A stretch of 64,000 nt of DNA from assembly GCF_900102815.1 (NCBI RefSeq), contig NZ_FNGF01000004.1:248001-312000 (forward strand). The letters run 5' to 3'. The first letter of the stretch is position 1. Each line of letters begins with the position of its first letter. Source of the DNA: Glycomyces sambucus. Its GTDB lineage: Bacteria; Actinomycetota; Actinomycetes; Mycobacteriales; Micromonosporaceae. A program made the position numbers and the translations under genes. Shown here in pieces: positions 8,676 through 16,789 of this stretch. Below the pieces are notes generated by a model. The model did no database searches. It was not told the origin of the DNA and worked only from the letters and a program-made list of their open reading frames with translations.

Positions 8676-9236
8676 GTGAGCGCCGTGGTTGACACCGTCT
8701 CCGCCGAGTCGCTGCTGCTGCGCGCCGGCCAGGGCGAGGACGAGGCGTTCGCCGAGCTCTACGACCTCATGGCGCCGCGCGCGTACGGCATCTGCCTGCG
8801 CGTCCTCCGCGACCGGGCCCAGGCCGAGGAAGTGGCGCAGGAAGTGCTCATCGAGGTGTGGCGCACCGCGGCGCGCTTCGACGCGCAGCGCGGGTCCGCG
8901 CTCGCGTGGATCACCACGATCGCCCACCGGCGGGCCGTGGACCGGGTGCGGTCCTCCCAGGCGGCGGGCGACCGCGAGCGGCGCGCGGCGGCCGAGGCGG
9001 ACTTCACGATGGACCCCGTCGCCGACGCGGCGGCCCGGCGCATCGAGCACCGGCAGGTGCGCCGGTGCCTCAAGGCCCTCACCGAGCTCCAGCACCGGGC
9101 GGTCACGCTCGCGTACTACGGCGGGTACACGTACCAGCAGGTCGCGGGGCTCCTCGACGCCGCCGTGCCCACGGTCAAGTCCCGCATCCGGGACGGGCTC
9201 GTGAAGCTGCGCGACTGCCTGGAGGCGTCCCGGTGA
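8676..9236 (+). CDS. ECF sigma factor (SigK-like)
   Basis: 186 residues from GTG 8676; GTG 8685 is an alternative. Region 2 has LYDLMAPRAYGICLRVLRD and AEEVAQEVLIEVWRTAARFD followed by GSALAWITTIAHRRAVDRVR. Region 4 is ALTELQHRAVTLAYYGGYT, then QVAGLLDAAVPTVKSRIRDG. The architecture and the RskA-like partner place it with SigK-type ECF factors. The stop overlaps the anti-sigma gene (GTGA), the usual co-expressed arrangement. A TAGGCT hexamer at 8596-8601 may be part of its promoter. The inducing signal is unknown. Confidence 0.92.
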   Translation: MSAVVDTVSAESLLLRAGQGEDEAFAELYDLMAPRAYGICLRVLRDRAQAEEVAQEVLIEVWRTAARFDAQRGSALAWITTIAHRRAVDRVRSSQAAGDRERRAAAEADFTMDPVADAAARRIEHRQVRRCLKALTELQHRAVTLAYYGGYTYQQVAGLLDAAVPTVKSRIRDGLVKLRDCLEASR

Positions 9237-9958
9237 GCGACGACGTCCACGCCCTCATCGGCGCCTGGGTCCTCGACGCGGTCGAGGACGACGAGCGGCG
9301 CCGCATCGAAGCCCATGTGCTGCAATGCGAGTCGTGCGCCCGCGAAGCCGCGGAGCTGCGCGAGGCGGTGGCGCGGCTCTCCGACACCGTCGTGGCCGAA
9401 CCGCCGCCCGAGCTGCGCGACCGCGTGCTCGCGGGCGCCCGCGGCACCCGCCAGGACCCGGCGGCGGCGCCGCGGCGGCCCCGGCCCGCGCGGCGCACGC
9501 GGTGGCGGCACCCGAAGCTGCGGCTCGCGATCGGCGCCGCCGCGCTCGCGGTGGTCGCGGCCTTCGCGGGCGTCTTCGCCACGTGGCAGGTCATGCGGGC
9601 CCCGGACGAGGACGGCTCGCAGATGACCGCGGTCCTGGAGGCGCCGGACGCGAACGTGGCCGTGCAGGACGCCGAGGGCGGCGGGCGCGTCACCGTCGTG
9701 TACTCCGCCGAGCTCGACCGCGCCGTGGTCGTGGTCTCCGGCCTCGCCGACATCGGCGAGGACCGGTCGTACCAGGTGTGGCTGGTCGACGCGGCGGGCC
9801 AGGTCTCGGCCGGGGTGATGGACCCGGGCGACTCCTCGGCGACGATGCTCCTGGACGGCCTCGGGGACACCGAGGTGGTCGGGTTGACGAGCGAACCCGC
9901 CGGGGGTTCGGACCAGCCGACCACGCCGATGATCGCCGACCTCGCGCTGCCGGCCTGA
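9233..9958 (+). CDS. Anti-sigma factor, RskA/zinc-binding type
   Basis: 241 residues. The cytoplasmic N-terminal anti-sigma domain carries the zinc-type motif H28-x3-C32-x2-C35 (HVLQCESC). One membrane helix follows at about 90-112 (LAIGAAALAVVAAFAGVFAT). The extracytoplasmic part, with EDRSYQVWLVDAAGQVSAG and LLDGLGDTEVVGLTSEPAGG, matches the anti-sigma-K (RskA) C-terminal domain. It holds the adjacent ECF factor inactive until regulated proteolysis or a redox/metal signal releases it. It overlaps the sigma gene by four bases. Confidence 0.93.
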   Translation: MSDDVHALIGAWVLDAVEDDERRRIEAHVLQCESCAREAAELREAVARLSDTVVAEPPPELRDRVLAGARGTRQDPAAAPRRPRPARRTRWRHPKLRLAIGAAALAVVAAFAGVFATWQVMRAPDEDGSQMTAVLEAPDANVAVQDAEGGGRVTVVYSAELDRAVVVVSGLADIGEDRSYQVWLVDAAGQVSAGVMDPGDSSATMLLDGLGDTEVVGLTSEPAGGSDQPTTPMIADLALPA

Positions 9959-9990
9959 CCGCACGCCCGCGGTGCGGGCGGGACTCGCGT

Positions 9991-9996
9991 TACGAT
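9991..9996 (+). promoter_or_regulatory. -10 box TACGAT for a leaderless transcript
   Basis: TACGAT fits the actinobacterial TANNNT -10 consensus and is separated by seven bases from the ATG at 10004, so transcription would start at or next to the initiation codon. No Shine-Dalgarno sequence precedes that ATG and no clear -35 box is seen. Confidence 0.5.
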
Positions 9997-10003
9997 GGCC
10001 CGC

Positions 10004-10834
10004 ATGTACCTCGTGTCTGGAGCCACCGGCAACGTCGGCGGCGAAGTCGTTCGGGCCCTTGCGGATCGGGGGCTCCCGGTGCGAGCCCTGGTGCGGAGCG
10101 CGGCCCGGTGGAAGCCGGTCGCGCACGTCGAGGCGGCCGAGGCCGACCTCAACGAACTCGCGACGCTCGACCCCTGGCTCGACGGCGTGGAGGCGGCGTT
10201 CCTGCTGCCCGGCTTCCCCGACATGCCCGGCCTCTACCGCAGGCTCCGGGACGCGGGCGTGCGGCGGGTCGTGCAGCTCTCCGGCAGTTCGGCCGAGAGC
10301 GGCGACGGGACCAACGCCGTGACGGCCATGATGCTGGACACCGAGGCCGCGGCCCGCGAGTCGGGGGTGCCGTGGACCGTCGTCCGGCCCAGCGGGTTCA
10401 TGTCGAACACGCTCCGCTGGCTCCCGCAGCTGCGCGAGGGCGACGTGGTGCGCGCGCCCTGGGGCGAGATCGCCGTGGCGTGCATCGACCCGGCCGACAT
10501 CGCCGCGGTCGCGGTGGCGGCCTTGACCTCCGAGGGGCACGAGGGCGCCGTCCACCGGATCTCCGGGCCCCGCGCGATGCTCCCGGCCGAGCAGATCGCC
10601 GTCCTCGCGCAGGTGCTGGACCGGCCGCTCCGCTTCGAGGGGCTGACCGCCGAGGAGACGCGCGCGGAGCTGGAGGCGACCATGCCGCAGCCGTTCGTGG
10701 ACGCCTTCCTCGACTTCTACGTCGAGGGCTCGCTGGACGAGTCCCCCGTGTTCTCCACTGTGGAGGATCTGCTCGGCCGCCCGCCGCGGACCTTCGAGCA
10801 GTGGGCCGCCGAGCACGCCGACGACTTCCGATGA
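10004..10834 (+). CDS. NAD(P)-binding NmrA/NAD-dependent epimerase-like oxidoreductase
   Basis: 276 residues from ATG 10004; ATG 9995 would add three residues. The Rossmann N-terminus MYLVSGATGNVGGEVVRAL has the GxxGxxG glycine motif. VVQLSGSSAESGDGTNAV and TVVRPSGFMSNTLRW follow the NmrA-like short-chain pattern (no SDR YxxxK), as in NAD(P)H:quinone-type or sensor proteins. ATG 10004 is preferred because family members start at this residue and a -10 box sits seven bases away. It overlaps the serine hydrolase gene (ATGA), so the two are co-transcribed. The substrate is unknown. Confidence 0.9.
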   Translation: MYLVSGATGNVGGEVVRALADRGLPVRALVRSAARWKPVAHVEAAEADLNELATLDPWLDGVEAAFLLPGFPDMPGLYRRLRDAGVRRVVQLSGSSAESGDGTNAVTAMMLDTEAAARESGVPWTVVRPSGFMSNTLRWLPQLREGDVVRAPWGEIAVACIDPADIAAVAVAALTSEGHEGAVHRISGPRAMLPAEQIAVLAQVLDRPLRFEGLTAEETRAELEATMPQPFVDAFLDFYVEGSLDESPVFSTVEDLLGRPPRTFEQWAAEHADDFR

Positions 10835-12189
10835 ACGAGGTCCGCGACCGGCTCGCCGACCTCGACCGCCTGGCGCGCAAGCACCGTGTGCCGGGCGCGG
10901 CGGTCGCGGTCGCCACCGGCGGCACGACCGCGGTGGCCGCGAGCGGGGTCGTGAACACGCGGACCGGCGTCCCGGTCACGGCCGAGTCGGTGTTCCAGAT
11001 CCAGTCGATCACGAAGGTCTGGACCGCGACGCTGGTCATGCAGCTCGTGGACGACGGCCTGGTGGCCCTCGGCGACCGGGTGCGGGACCACCTCCCGGCG
11101 TTCCGCACGGCCGACGCCGAGGCGAGCGCGCGGATCACCGTGGAGCACCTGCTCACGCACACCGGGGGTTTCGAGGGCGACCTGTGGACGCCGACGACCG
11201 CCGGTGACGACGCGTTGCAGCGGCTCGTGGAGGACGAGGTGCCGCGGCTGCCGCAGCAGGAGGCGCCGGGCGCGCGCTACTCCTATTGCAGCGCGGGGAT
11301 GGCGGTCCTCGGCAGGCTGATCGAGGTGCAGCGGGGGCGGCCGTACGCCGCGGTGCTGCGCGAGCGGCTGGCCGAACCGCTCGGGATCACCGAGATCGCG
11401 TTCGACGCCAACGACGCCCTCGCCTTCAGCACGGCGATCGGCCATGTCCCCAAGGGCGACCGCTGGGTGCCGCTACCGGTCTGGGCGACCATGCCCGAGT
11501 CGAACCCGGCCGCGGGGAACCGGCTGGCGATGTCGGTGCGGGCGCTCCTGGCCTTCGGCGCGACGCACGCCGCCGACGGCCTCGCTCCTGACAGCACGCG
11601 GGTGCTCTCGGAGGACTCGGCCCGCGCGATGCGCGAGGCCCGCGTCCCGATCCTCGCGGCCCCCTCGGCGCCCAAGGCGGTCGGCCTGGGCTGGGAGGTC
11701 CTGGGGGGCGGGCCCGTCGTGGGCCACGCGGGCGGCGCGATCGGCTTCGGCGCGATGCTCCACGTCGTCCCCGAGGCCGGGTTCGCGGTGGCGCTGGTGA
11801 CCAACGGCGGCGACGCCGCCTCGCTCGTGCGCGAACTCGTGGAACCGCTGGTCGAGGAGGTGTCGGGCGCGACCCTGACCGGCCCGGCTCCCGAGCCGGT
11901 CTCCCCGGCCGGTCTCGACCACTACACCGGCGTGTACGCCAACGGAACCCAGCGCATCGAGGTCACTGTGGACAATGACGGCCTCAAGGCCGTCATCGAC
12001 TCCACCGGCGACGCCGCGGCCATGCTCGCCCGCGCCGGACTCCCCCCGGACACCGCCGAGATCCCGCTCCGCAAAGTCGGCCCCGACCTGTTCGCCACGG
12101 GCACAGGCAGATACGCGCAGTTCCTCGACACGGCAGACGCTCCCGCCCGCTTCGTACATCTGGGCGGGCGCTCCATTCCCCGCGCCTGA
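10831..12189 (+). CDS. Beta-lactamase-fold serine hydrolase (class C/DD-peptidase-like)
   Basis: 452 residues. SxxK motif S59-I-T-K62 in FQIQSITKVWTATLV; Tyr motif in RYSYCSAGMAVLG (Y-C-S in place of Y-x-N); third-box equivalent HAG in VVGHAGGAIGFG. No signal peptide is visible, so it is probably cytoplasmic and an esterase or peptidase rather than a cell-wall beta-lactamase. The C-terminal 100 residues (LDHYTGVYANGTQRIEVTV) look like the small beta-barrel often appended to these enzymes. It is second gene of an operon with the NmrA-type oxidoreductase. Confidence 0.88.
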   Translation: MNEVRDRLADLDRLARKHRVPGAAVAVATGGTTAVAASGVVNTRTGVPVTAESVFQIQSITKVWTATLVMQLVDDGLVALGDRVRDHLPAFRTADAEASARITVEHLLTHTGGFEGDLWTPTTAGDDALQRLVEDEVPRLPQQEAPGARYSYCSAGMAVLGRLIEVQRGRPYAAVLRERLAEPLGITEIAFDANDALAFSTAIGHVPKGDRWVPLPVWATMPESNPAAGNRLAMSVRALLAFGATHAADGLAPDSTRVLSEDSARAMREARVPILAAPSAPKAVGLGWEVLGGGPVVGHAGGAIGFGAMLHVVPEAGFAVALVTNGGDAASLVRELVEPLVEEVSGATLTGPAPEPVSPAGLDHYTGVYANGTQRIEVTVDNDGLKAVIDSTGDAAAMLARAGLPPDTAEIPLRKVGPDLFATGTGRYAQFLDTADAPARFVHLGGRSIPRA

Positions 12190-12263
12190 ACCCTCCTGCC
12201 GCCGTCCCGCCGGTCCACCGCCTCGATTTCACCGCGATCGGCTGGTGGACTGGAGCACAGGAA

Positions 12264-12281
12264 GCGACGGAGTCCCGTCGC
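12264..12281 (+). other. Hairpin just upstream of the peptide gene
   Basis: Perfect 7-bp stem, GCGACGG (12264-12270) with CCGTCGC (12275-12281), loop AGTC, about ten bases before the AAGGAGG ribosome-binding site of the peptide at 12301. It could end read-through from the hydrolase operon or fold in the 5' leader of the peptide mRNA. No U-tract follows. The rest of 12190-12300 shows no convincing promoter. Confidence 0.4.
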
Positions 12282-12300
12282 ACGGACACAAGGAGGCAAC

Positions 12301-12390
12301 ATGCGCAGTCTCGCAAAGGCATTCGCGGCACGCGTCGTCGGCGGCAAGGTCGCCAAGCGCAGCTGGTACAGCCTCTACTACATGGAATAG
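12301..12390 (+). CDS. Candidate RiPP precursor peptide (29 aa), P450-linked, atropopeptide-like
   Basis: 29 codons, ATG 12301 to TAG 12390, with a strong AGGAGG at 12291-12296. The first 20 residues are a basic amphipathic leader (MRSLAKAFAARVV, then GGKVAKR), ending in Lys-Arg. The last nine are SWYSLYYME, with W22, Y23, Y26 and Y27. A short basic leader plus an aromatic core, immediately followed by a single P450 (GTG two bases after the stop), is the layout of known P450-crosslinked RiPPs such as atropopeptides (tryptorubin core AWYIWY) and cittilin (YIYY). Seen: the ORF, its ribosome site, core and P450. Inferred: crosslinking of the aromatic side chains and leader removal near Lys19-Arg20. 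The trailing Met-Glu is unusual. Confidence 0.72.
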   Translation: MRSLAKAFAARVVGGKVAKRSWYSLYYME

Positions 12391-12392
12391 GC

Positions 12393-13682
12393 GTGGAACC
12401 CGACGGCCGCGGTGCCGGCACGACGCGCGCGACCACCGCAGACCCTTCGCGGCGATCGCCCGTGCCGGGCCCGGCGCCGCGGCCGCTGGGCCTGCCGCCC
12501 GACGACTTCGACCGCGACCCGATCGCCAGCCTGAACCGGCTCCGCGGCGAGTACGGCGACGTCTTCGCCTTCGCCGCGGGGAACGTCCTGGTCGCCCGGC
12601 CCGCCTGGGTGCACTGGGTGCTGGCCCGCACCAACCGGGAGACCCGCGTCGACGCCCCCGAACCGCCGCCGCGGCTCCAGCGCCAGCCGCTCATCCGCGG
12701 TCGGGTCGAGCGGTGGATGGCCGCCAGGCGCACCGCGCAGTGGCACCGCCTCGGCCGCGACATCGCCGAACGCACGGCGCCGCTCATGCGCGCCCGCTTG
12801 CAGGAGTTCCTCGACACCGGCCGGCCCCTGCGGCTCGCCGACTGCGAACGGGCCGTGCTCGCCGCGGCCGACCTGGTCTTCGTGCACGACATGGGAGACG
12901 ATCTGCGCTCGCTCCTCATTCCGGCGGCGGAACTGCTCTTGGAGGAGGGCGCGGCGACCGTCATCCTGCCGCCCTGGATGTCCCTGCGGACCCGCAAGCG
13001 CCTGCGCGCCAACGACGTGTGGATCTCGGCGCTGCTCGCCCACGTCAGGACCCGCCGCGCGGCCCGGCGCCCCGGCGAGGCGCCCGCCGACATGCTCGAC
13101 CTGCTCATCGACGCCGAGGACGAGGACGGGCCGGTGTTCAGCGACCTCGAAGCGGCGCAGACGCTCTCGATCAACCTGGGCAACCTCTACGCCGTGGGCG
13201 GCAGCGGACTCGGCTGGCTCCTGACCGCCCATGCCGCGCACGACCTCGCCCGGCCCGCCGGCACCGACCGGGCGGCGTGGGTCGCGGCCGTGGTCAAGGA
13301 GACCCTGCGGGCCTACCCGGCGGTCTCGCTCACGAGCCGGACCCTGGTTGAGGAGGCGCACTTCGGCGACGTGACCGTCCCGGCCGGCACGAGCGTGTTC
13401 GTGAGTCCTCTGATGCTCCACACCGACCCGCGCTGGTGGCGGTCCGATCCGGGCCGCTTCGACCCGGCGCGGTGGCTGGCCGCCGAAGTCCACGATCCGC
13501 ACGCGTACGTGCCCTACGGCTCCGGCCCGCGGGTGTGCACCGGCGTCCACATCGCGAACGCCGTGCTCGAGAACGCCGCCGACCTGCTCGCCGACCGGAC
13601 CGTGACCGCCCGGCCCGGACCCGTGCAGCGCGAATGGAGTGCGATCACGCGGCCGCGGCGGTTCCGGGTGCGGGTGGACTGA
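12393..13682 (+). CDS. Cytochrome P450, probable RiPP-crosslinking enzyme
   Basis: 429 residues. The ExxR of helix K is E303-T-L-R in VVKETLRAYPAVSL. The region DPGRFDPARWLA is the usual meander segment. The heme loop YGSGPRVCTGVHIANAV carries the axial Cys near 382. The I-helix at about 265-275 reads YAVGGSGLGWLL and lacks the usual acid-alcohol (D/E-T) pair. About 30 N-terminal residues are disordered-looking (Pro/Arg/Thr). GTG 12393 lies two bases after the peptide stop, so the two are almost certainly co-translated and the peptide is the likely substrate. No ferredoxin or reductase is encoded nearby. Confidence 0.93.
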   Translation: MEPDGRGAGTTRATTADPSRRSPVPGPAPRPLGLPPDDFDRDPIASLNRLRGEYGDVFAFAAGNVLVARPAWVHWVLARTNRETRVDAPEPPPRLQRQPLIRGRVERWMAARRTAQWHRLGRDIAERTAPLMRARLQEFLDTGRPLRLADCERAVLAAADLVFVHDMGDDLRSLLIPAAELLLEEGAATVILPPWMSLRTRKRLRANDVWISALLAHVRTRRAARRPGEAPADMLDLLIDAEDEDGPVFSDLEAAQTLSINLGNLYAVGGSGLGWLLTAHAAHDLARPAGTDRAAWVAAVVKETLRAYPAVSLTSRTLVEEAHFGDVTVPAGTSVFVSPLMLHTDPRWWRSDPGRFDPARWLAAEVHDPHAYVPYGSGPRVCTGVHIANAVLENAADLLADRTVTARPGPVQREWSAITRPRRFRVRVD

Positions 13683-13685
13683 GGC

Positions 13686-16097
13686 TCAGGGCCGGTCCGC
13701 TCGGGCAGTGAGCGGGCCGGCCTCGGGAACGCCGCAGGCGGTGTAGCCTGCGGCGGCTTCGCGCAGGTGGTGGCGGGCCGCGTCGGTGTCGCCCAGCGCG
13801 TCGGCGAGGCCGTGGTGGGCGCGGGCGAGTTCGTAGGCGTCCTCGTGGGAGCGCGCGAGGGCGGCGGCGCGCTCGTGCTGGGCCACCGCCTCGGCGATCC
13901 GGCCGGAGGCGGCCAGGGCGCGGCCGAGGTCGTTGCGGGCGGCCCGTTCGAGCGAGGGGTCGACGAGTTTCACGGCGCAGTGCACGGCGCGGTCGAGGCG
14001 GGCGGCGGCCTCGCCGGGCCGGCCCAGGCGCAGGAGGTCCTGGCCGAGTTCGATGAGCGTGTCGGTGACGTCGGCCGTGTCCCCTTCGCCGCCATAGGCT
14101 TCGAGTGCGGCGAGGTGAACGGACGCGGCGCGGGACGGGTCGCCGAGTTCGCGGGCGAGGACGCCGCGGAAGGACTCGATGCGGACGCGGTTGTGGTCGT
14201 CGCCCGCGTCGAGCCGGGCCTCGGCGGCGTCGAGGCGGCGGCGGACCTCGTCGTGGCGGCCCAGGCGCAGCAGCGGGACGACCATGTTGGTGCGGATGAG
14301 CGCGGCGGCCGCAGTGTCCTCGACCTGCTCGGCCAGGGCCAGCGCGGCCTCGTGGACGGCGACGGACTCGGCGAAGCGCCCCGAGCGCCGGTAGAGGACG
14401 CCGATGTTGGCGAGGGTGAGGGCCGCGTCGGCGTGCTCGCCGAGTTCGCGCTTGAGCGCGACGGACCGCTCCAGGCGGTCGACCGCCTCCCTGTTGCGCC
14501 CGGCGGCGAGGAGCTGGCGGCCGGTGTCGCCGAGCGTGTACGCCTCCTTGCGGCGGTCGCCGGTGCGGCGGGCGACGGCGGAGGCGACGGCGTTGACCTC
14601 GGCGTGCGGGGCTATGTCGGAGTCGTGGACGAAGAACGCGTTGAAGGCCGTCGCGAGGTGCCACGCCTCCTCGTCGAACCCGGCCGCCGCGGCGGCGGCC
14701 ACCGCCGCGGCGAGGTTGCCGCGCTCGGTCTGGAACCACGCCAGGGCCTCGGTCTGGTCGGCGAACCCGGGGAGGGCGAGGTCGTGGAGGGCGGCGCCGT
14801 CGCGGTAGCGGCGCTTGTTCGGGTGCAGGCGGGCCGCGGCGCGGTAGGTGAAGTGCAGGTGGAGGTGCACGAGCCGCAGCAGCGCGGCGCGGCGCTCGGC
14901 GGCGGGCTCCTCGGCCTCGGCGAGGCGGGCGGCGAAGTGCCGCACCAGGTCGTGGAGGCGGTAGCGGCCGGGCGACCGGGTCTCGGCGAGGTGGACGTCG
15001 ACGAGGTCTTCGAGCATCGCGGAGGCCCGCTCCTCGCCGGTCCCGGTGAGGGCGGCCGCGGCGTGCGCGTCGGCGTCGTCGCCGGGGGCGATGCCCATGC
15101 GGCGCAGCAGGAGCCGGTGGTCGGGGTCGAGTTCGCGGGAGGAGGCGTGCAGGGCGGCGGCGACGCCGCGGTGGCCCATGTCGAGCTCGTCGAGCAGCCG
15201 GTCCTCGTCGGCCAGGCGCTCCAGCAGGTCCTCGACCCTCCACTGGGGACGGCTGCGGAGGCGGGCGGCGGCCAGGCCCATCGCCAGCGGCAGGCGCCCG
15301 CACCGCTCGGCGACCGCGACGGCCTCGGCGGCGGTGAACCGGCCGCCCGCGGCGAGGCCGAGCATCGCGACCGCCTCGCGCATCGGCGGGGGTTCGAGCG
15401 GCACCGAGTGGGTGTCGGGGAGCGCGGAGAGGTCGCGGCGGCTGGTGGCGATGACGAGGCCGTCGGGCGTGCCGGGCAGCAGGGCCTCCACCTGGGCGGC
15501 GTCCACGGCGTTGTCGAGCAGGAGCAGGACGCGGCGGCCCGCGAGCGCGCTGCGGTAGGCGGCGGCGAGCTCGTCCACGTCCTCTGGGCGGGCGCGCCCG
15601 CCCGGGTCGAGGCTGCGGACGACGCGCGTGAGCACCGAGGCGAGGCCGGGGCGCAGGCCCGGGGCGTCGCTGAACCCGTGGAGGTCCACGAAGAGCTGCC
15701 CGTCGGGGTAGCGGTCGGCGAGGACGTGGGCGGCGCGCACGGCGAGGGAGGTCTTGCCGACGCCGGCCATGCCGTGCACGGCGACGACCTCGACTCCGTC
15801 GTCGACGGCGGCGAGCAGGGAGGCCAGCGCGGCCTCGCGGCCGGCGAACCCCGCGAGCGAGCGGGGCAGTTCGCGGGGGGCGGCGGGCAGGACGGGGTCG
15901 CCTCCGGCGGCGTCGAGGCCGAGGGCCTGGACGAGGAGGCGCAGGGTGCGCGGCTGGGGCCGGGTGCGGCCCGACTCGATGTCGCGGATGGTGCGGATGC
16001 CCACGCCCGCCTTGAAGGCGAGTTCTTCTTGGGTCATCATCGCCCGCGTGCGGAGCCGCCGGAGATCGATGCGGGCCGCGGGCCCTGGGTCAGGCAT
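13686..16097 (-). CDS. XRE-NB-ARC-TPR transcriptional regulator
   Basis: 803 residues. An N-terminal XRE helix-turn-helix (MTQEELAFKAGVGIRTIRDI, about 21-60) precedes an NB-ARC ATPase with Walker A GMAGVGKT at 109-116 and Walker B-like VLLLLDNAVD. The C-terminal 400 residues hold TPR-like helical pairs (ALTLANIGVLYRRSGRFAES and similar). Such STAND regulators control specialised metabolism in actinomycetes. The gene is convergent with the P450, leaving three bases between the stops, and is the nearest regulator to the putative RiPP locus; control of that locus is only a guess from position. ATG 16097 sits seven bases from a TAGCAT box, so the mRNA is probably leaderless. Confidence 0.92.
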   Translation of the reverse strand: MPDPGPAARIDLRRLRTRAMMTQEELAFKAGVGIRTIRDIESGRTRPQPRTLRLLVQALGLDAAGGDPVLPAAPRELPRSLAGFAGREAALASLLAAVDDGVEVVAVHGMAGVGKTSLAVRAAHVLADRYPDGQLFVDLHGFSDAPGLRPGLASVLTRVVRSLDPGGRARPEDVDELAAAYRSALAGRRVLLLLDNAVDAAQVEALLPGTPDGLVIATSRRDLSALPDTHSVPLEPPPMREAVAMLGLAAGGRFTAAEAVAVAERCGRLPLAMGLAAARLRSRPQWRVEDLLERLADEDRLLDELDMGHRGVAAALHASSRELDPDHRLLLRRMGIAPGDDADAHAAAALTGTGEERASAMLEDLVDVHLAETRSPGRYRLHDLVRHFAARLAEAEEPAAERRAALLRLVHLHLHFTYRAAARLHPNKRRYRDGAALHDLALPGFADQTEALAWFQTERGNLAAAVAAAAAAGFDEEAWHLATAFNAFFVHDSDIAPHAEVNAVASAVARRTGDRRKEAYTLGDTGRQLLAAGRNREAVDRLERSVALKRELGEHADAALTLANIGVLYRRSGRFAESVAVHEAALALAEQVEDTAAAALIRTNMVVPLLRLGRHDEVRRRLDAAEARLDAGDDHNRVRIESFRGVLARELGDPSRAASVHLAALEAYGGEGDTADVTDTLIELGQDLLRLGRPGEAAARLDRAVHCAVKLVDPSLERAARNDLGRALAASGRIAEAVAQHERAAALARSHEDAYELARAHHGLADALGDTDAARHHLREAAAGYTACGVPEAGPLTARADRP

Positions 16098-16104
16098 GCC
16101 CGCA

Positions 16105-16110
16105 ATGCTA
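16105..16110 (-). promoter_or_regulatory. -10 box TAGCAT for a leaderless transcript
   Basis: On the minus strand TAGCAT (16110 down to 16105) is seven bases before ATG 16097 of the XRE-NB-ARC gene, with no Shine-Dalgarno sequence between. It fits TANNNT. Confidence 0.5.
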
Positions 16111-16187
16111 GAGCAGGGTGACGATTCGGGACGCGTTCTGCAGTGCCGGGCGGGGCGGTCCCGCCGGTTTCCCGCCGGTTCGGCGCC

Positions 16188-16691
16188 TCAGCGGTCGCAC
16201 CAGCCCCGGGAGGGCGCCGTCGACAGGAACACGATGACGAGGATCGACAGGATGATCCCCGGGCAGGTGTAGGCGATGGCGACGACGTTGGGGCCGTAGG
16301 AGGTCGTGGTCTCCAGGCCCGCGCCGGTGTCGGTGGTCGAGGTGACCGGGGCGAGCGCGCCGGCGACGAACCAGGACGCGAGGGCCACCGCGAGGCCGAC
16401 GGACTCCGCCGCGATCGCGCCGGTCCGGGCGCGGGCGCTGCGGCGCCGGATGCGGACGGCGAAGAGGCCGCGGGCCACGGTCAGCGCGAGGAGGACCGCG
16501 CTGGAGACGGCGATGACCGCGCCGAGCCCGGGCTCCAGGCCGTCGTCGGCCCAGGCGGTCGTGAAGTAGCCGCTCACGGGCAGGTACACGCTCCCGCAGG
16601 CGCCGACGCCGAGCAGCACCCACAGCAGCACCACGGCCGTCGAGGTGAGGCCGGGCATGCGTGCGGGCGGGAACGGTGCGGCGTGGGACAC
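16188..16691 (-). CDS. Four-helix integral membrane protein of unknown function
   Basis: 167 residues from GTG 16691, chosen because GAGAGG precedes it by seven bases; ATG 16658 is the alternative. Four hydrophobic segments are clear: VVLLWVLLGVGACGSVYLPV, VIAVSSAVLLALTVARGLFA, ESVGLAVALASWFVAGAL and TCPGIILSILVIVFLST. A basic loop (RIRRRSARAR) lies between the second and third, suggesting it is cytoplasmic. I do not recognise the family. It lies alone, upstream of and in the same orientation as the XRE-NB-ARC gene, 90 bp away. Confidence 0.7.
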   Translation of the reverse strand: MSHAAPFPPARMPGLTSTAVVLLWVLLGVGACGSVYLPVSGYFTTAWADDGLEPGLGAVIAVSSAVLLALTVARGLFAVRIRRRSARARTGAIAAESVGLAVALASWFVAGALAPVTSTTDTGAGLETTTSYGPNVVAIAYTCPGIILSILVIVFLSTAPSRGWCDR

Positions 16692-16789
16692 GGGCGGCCT
16701 CTCGTCGGGTGCGGGTCCCCGCCATGATGCCAGCGCGGGGCCGGAACGGCGAGGCGGCGGACCGGCAGGACACCGGCGGGACCCGTGGT

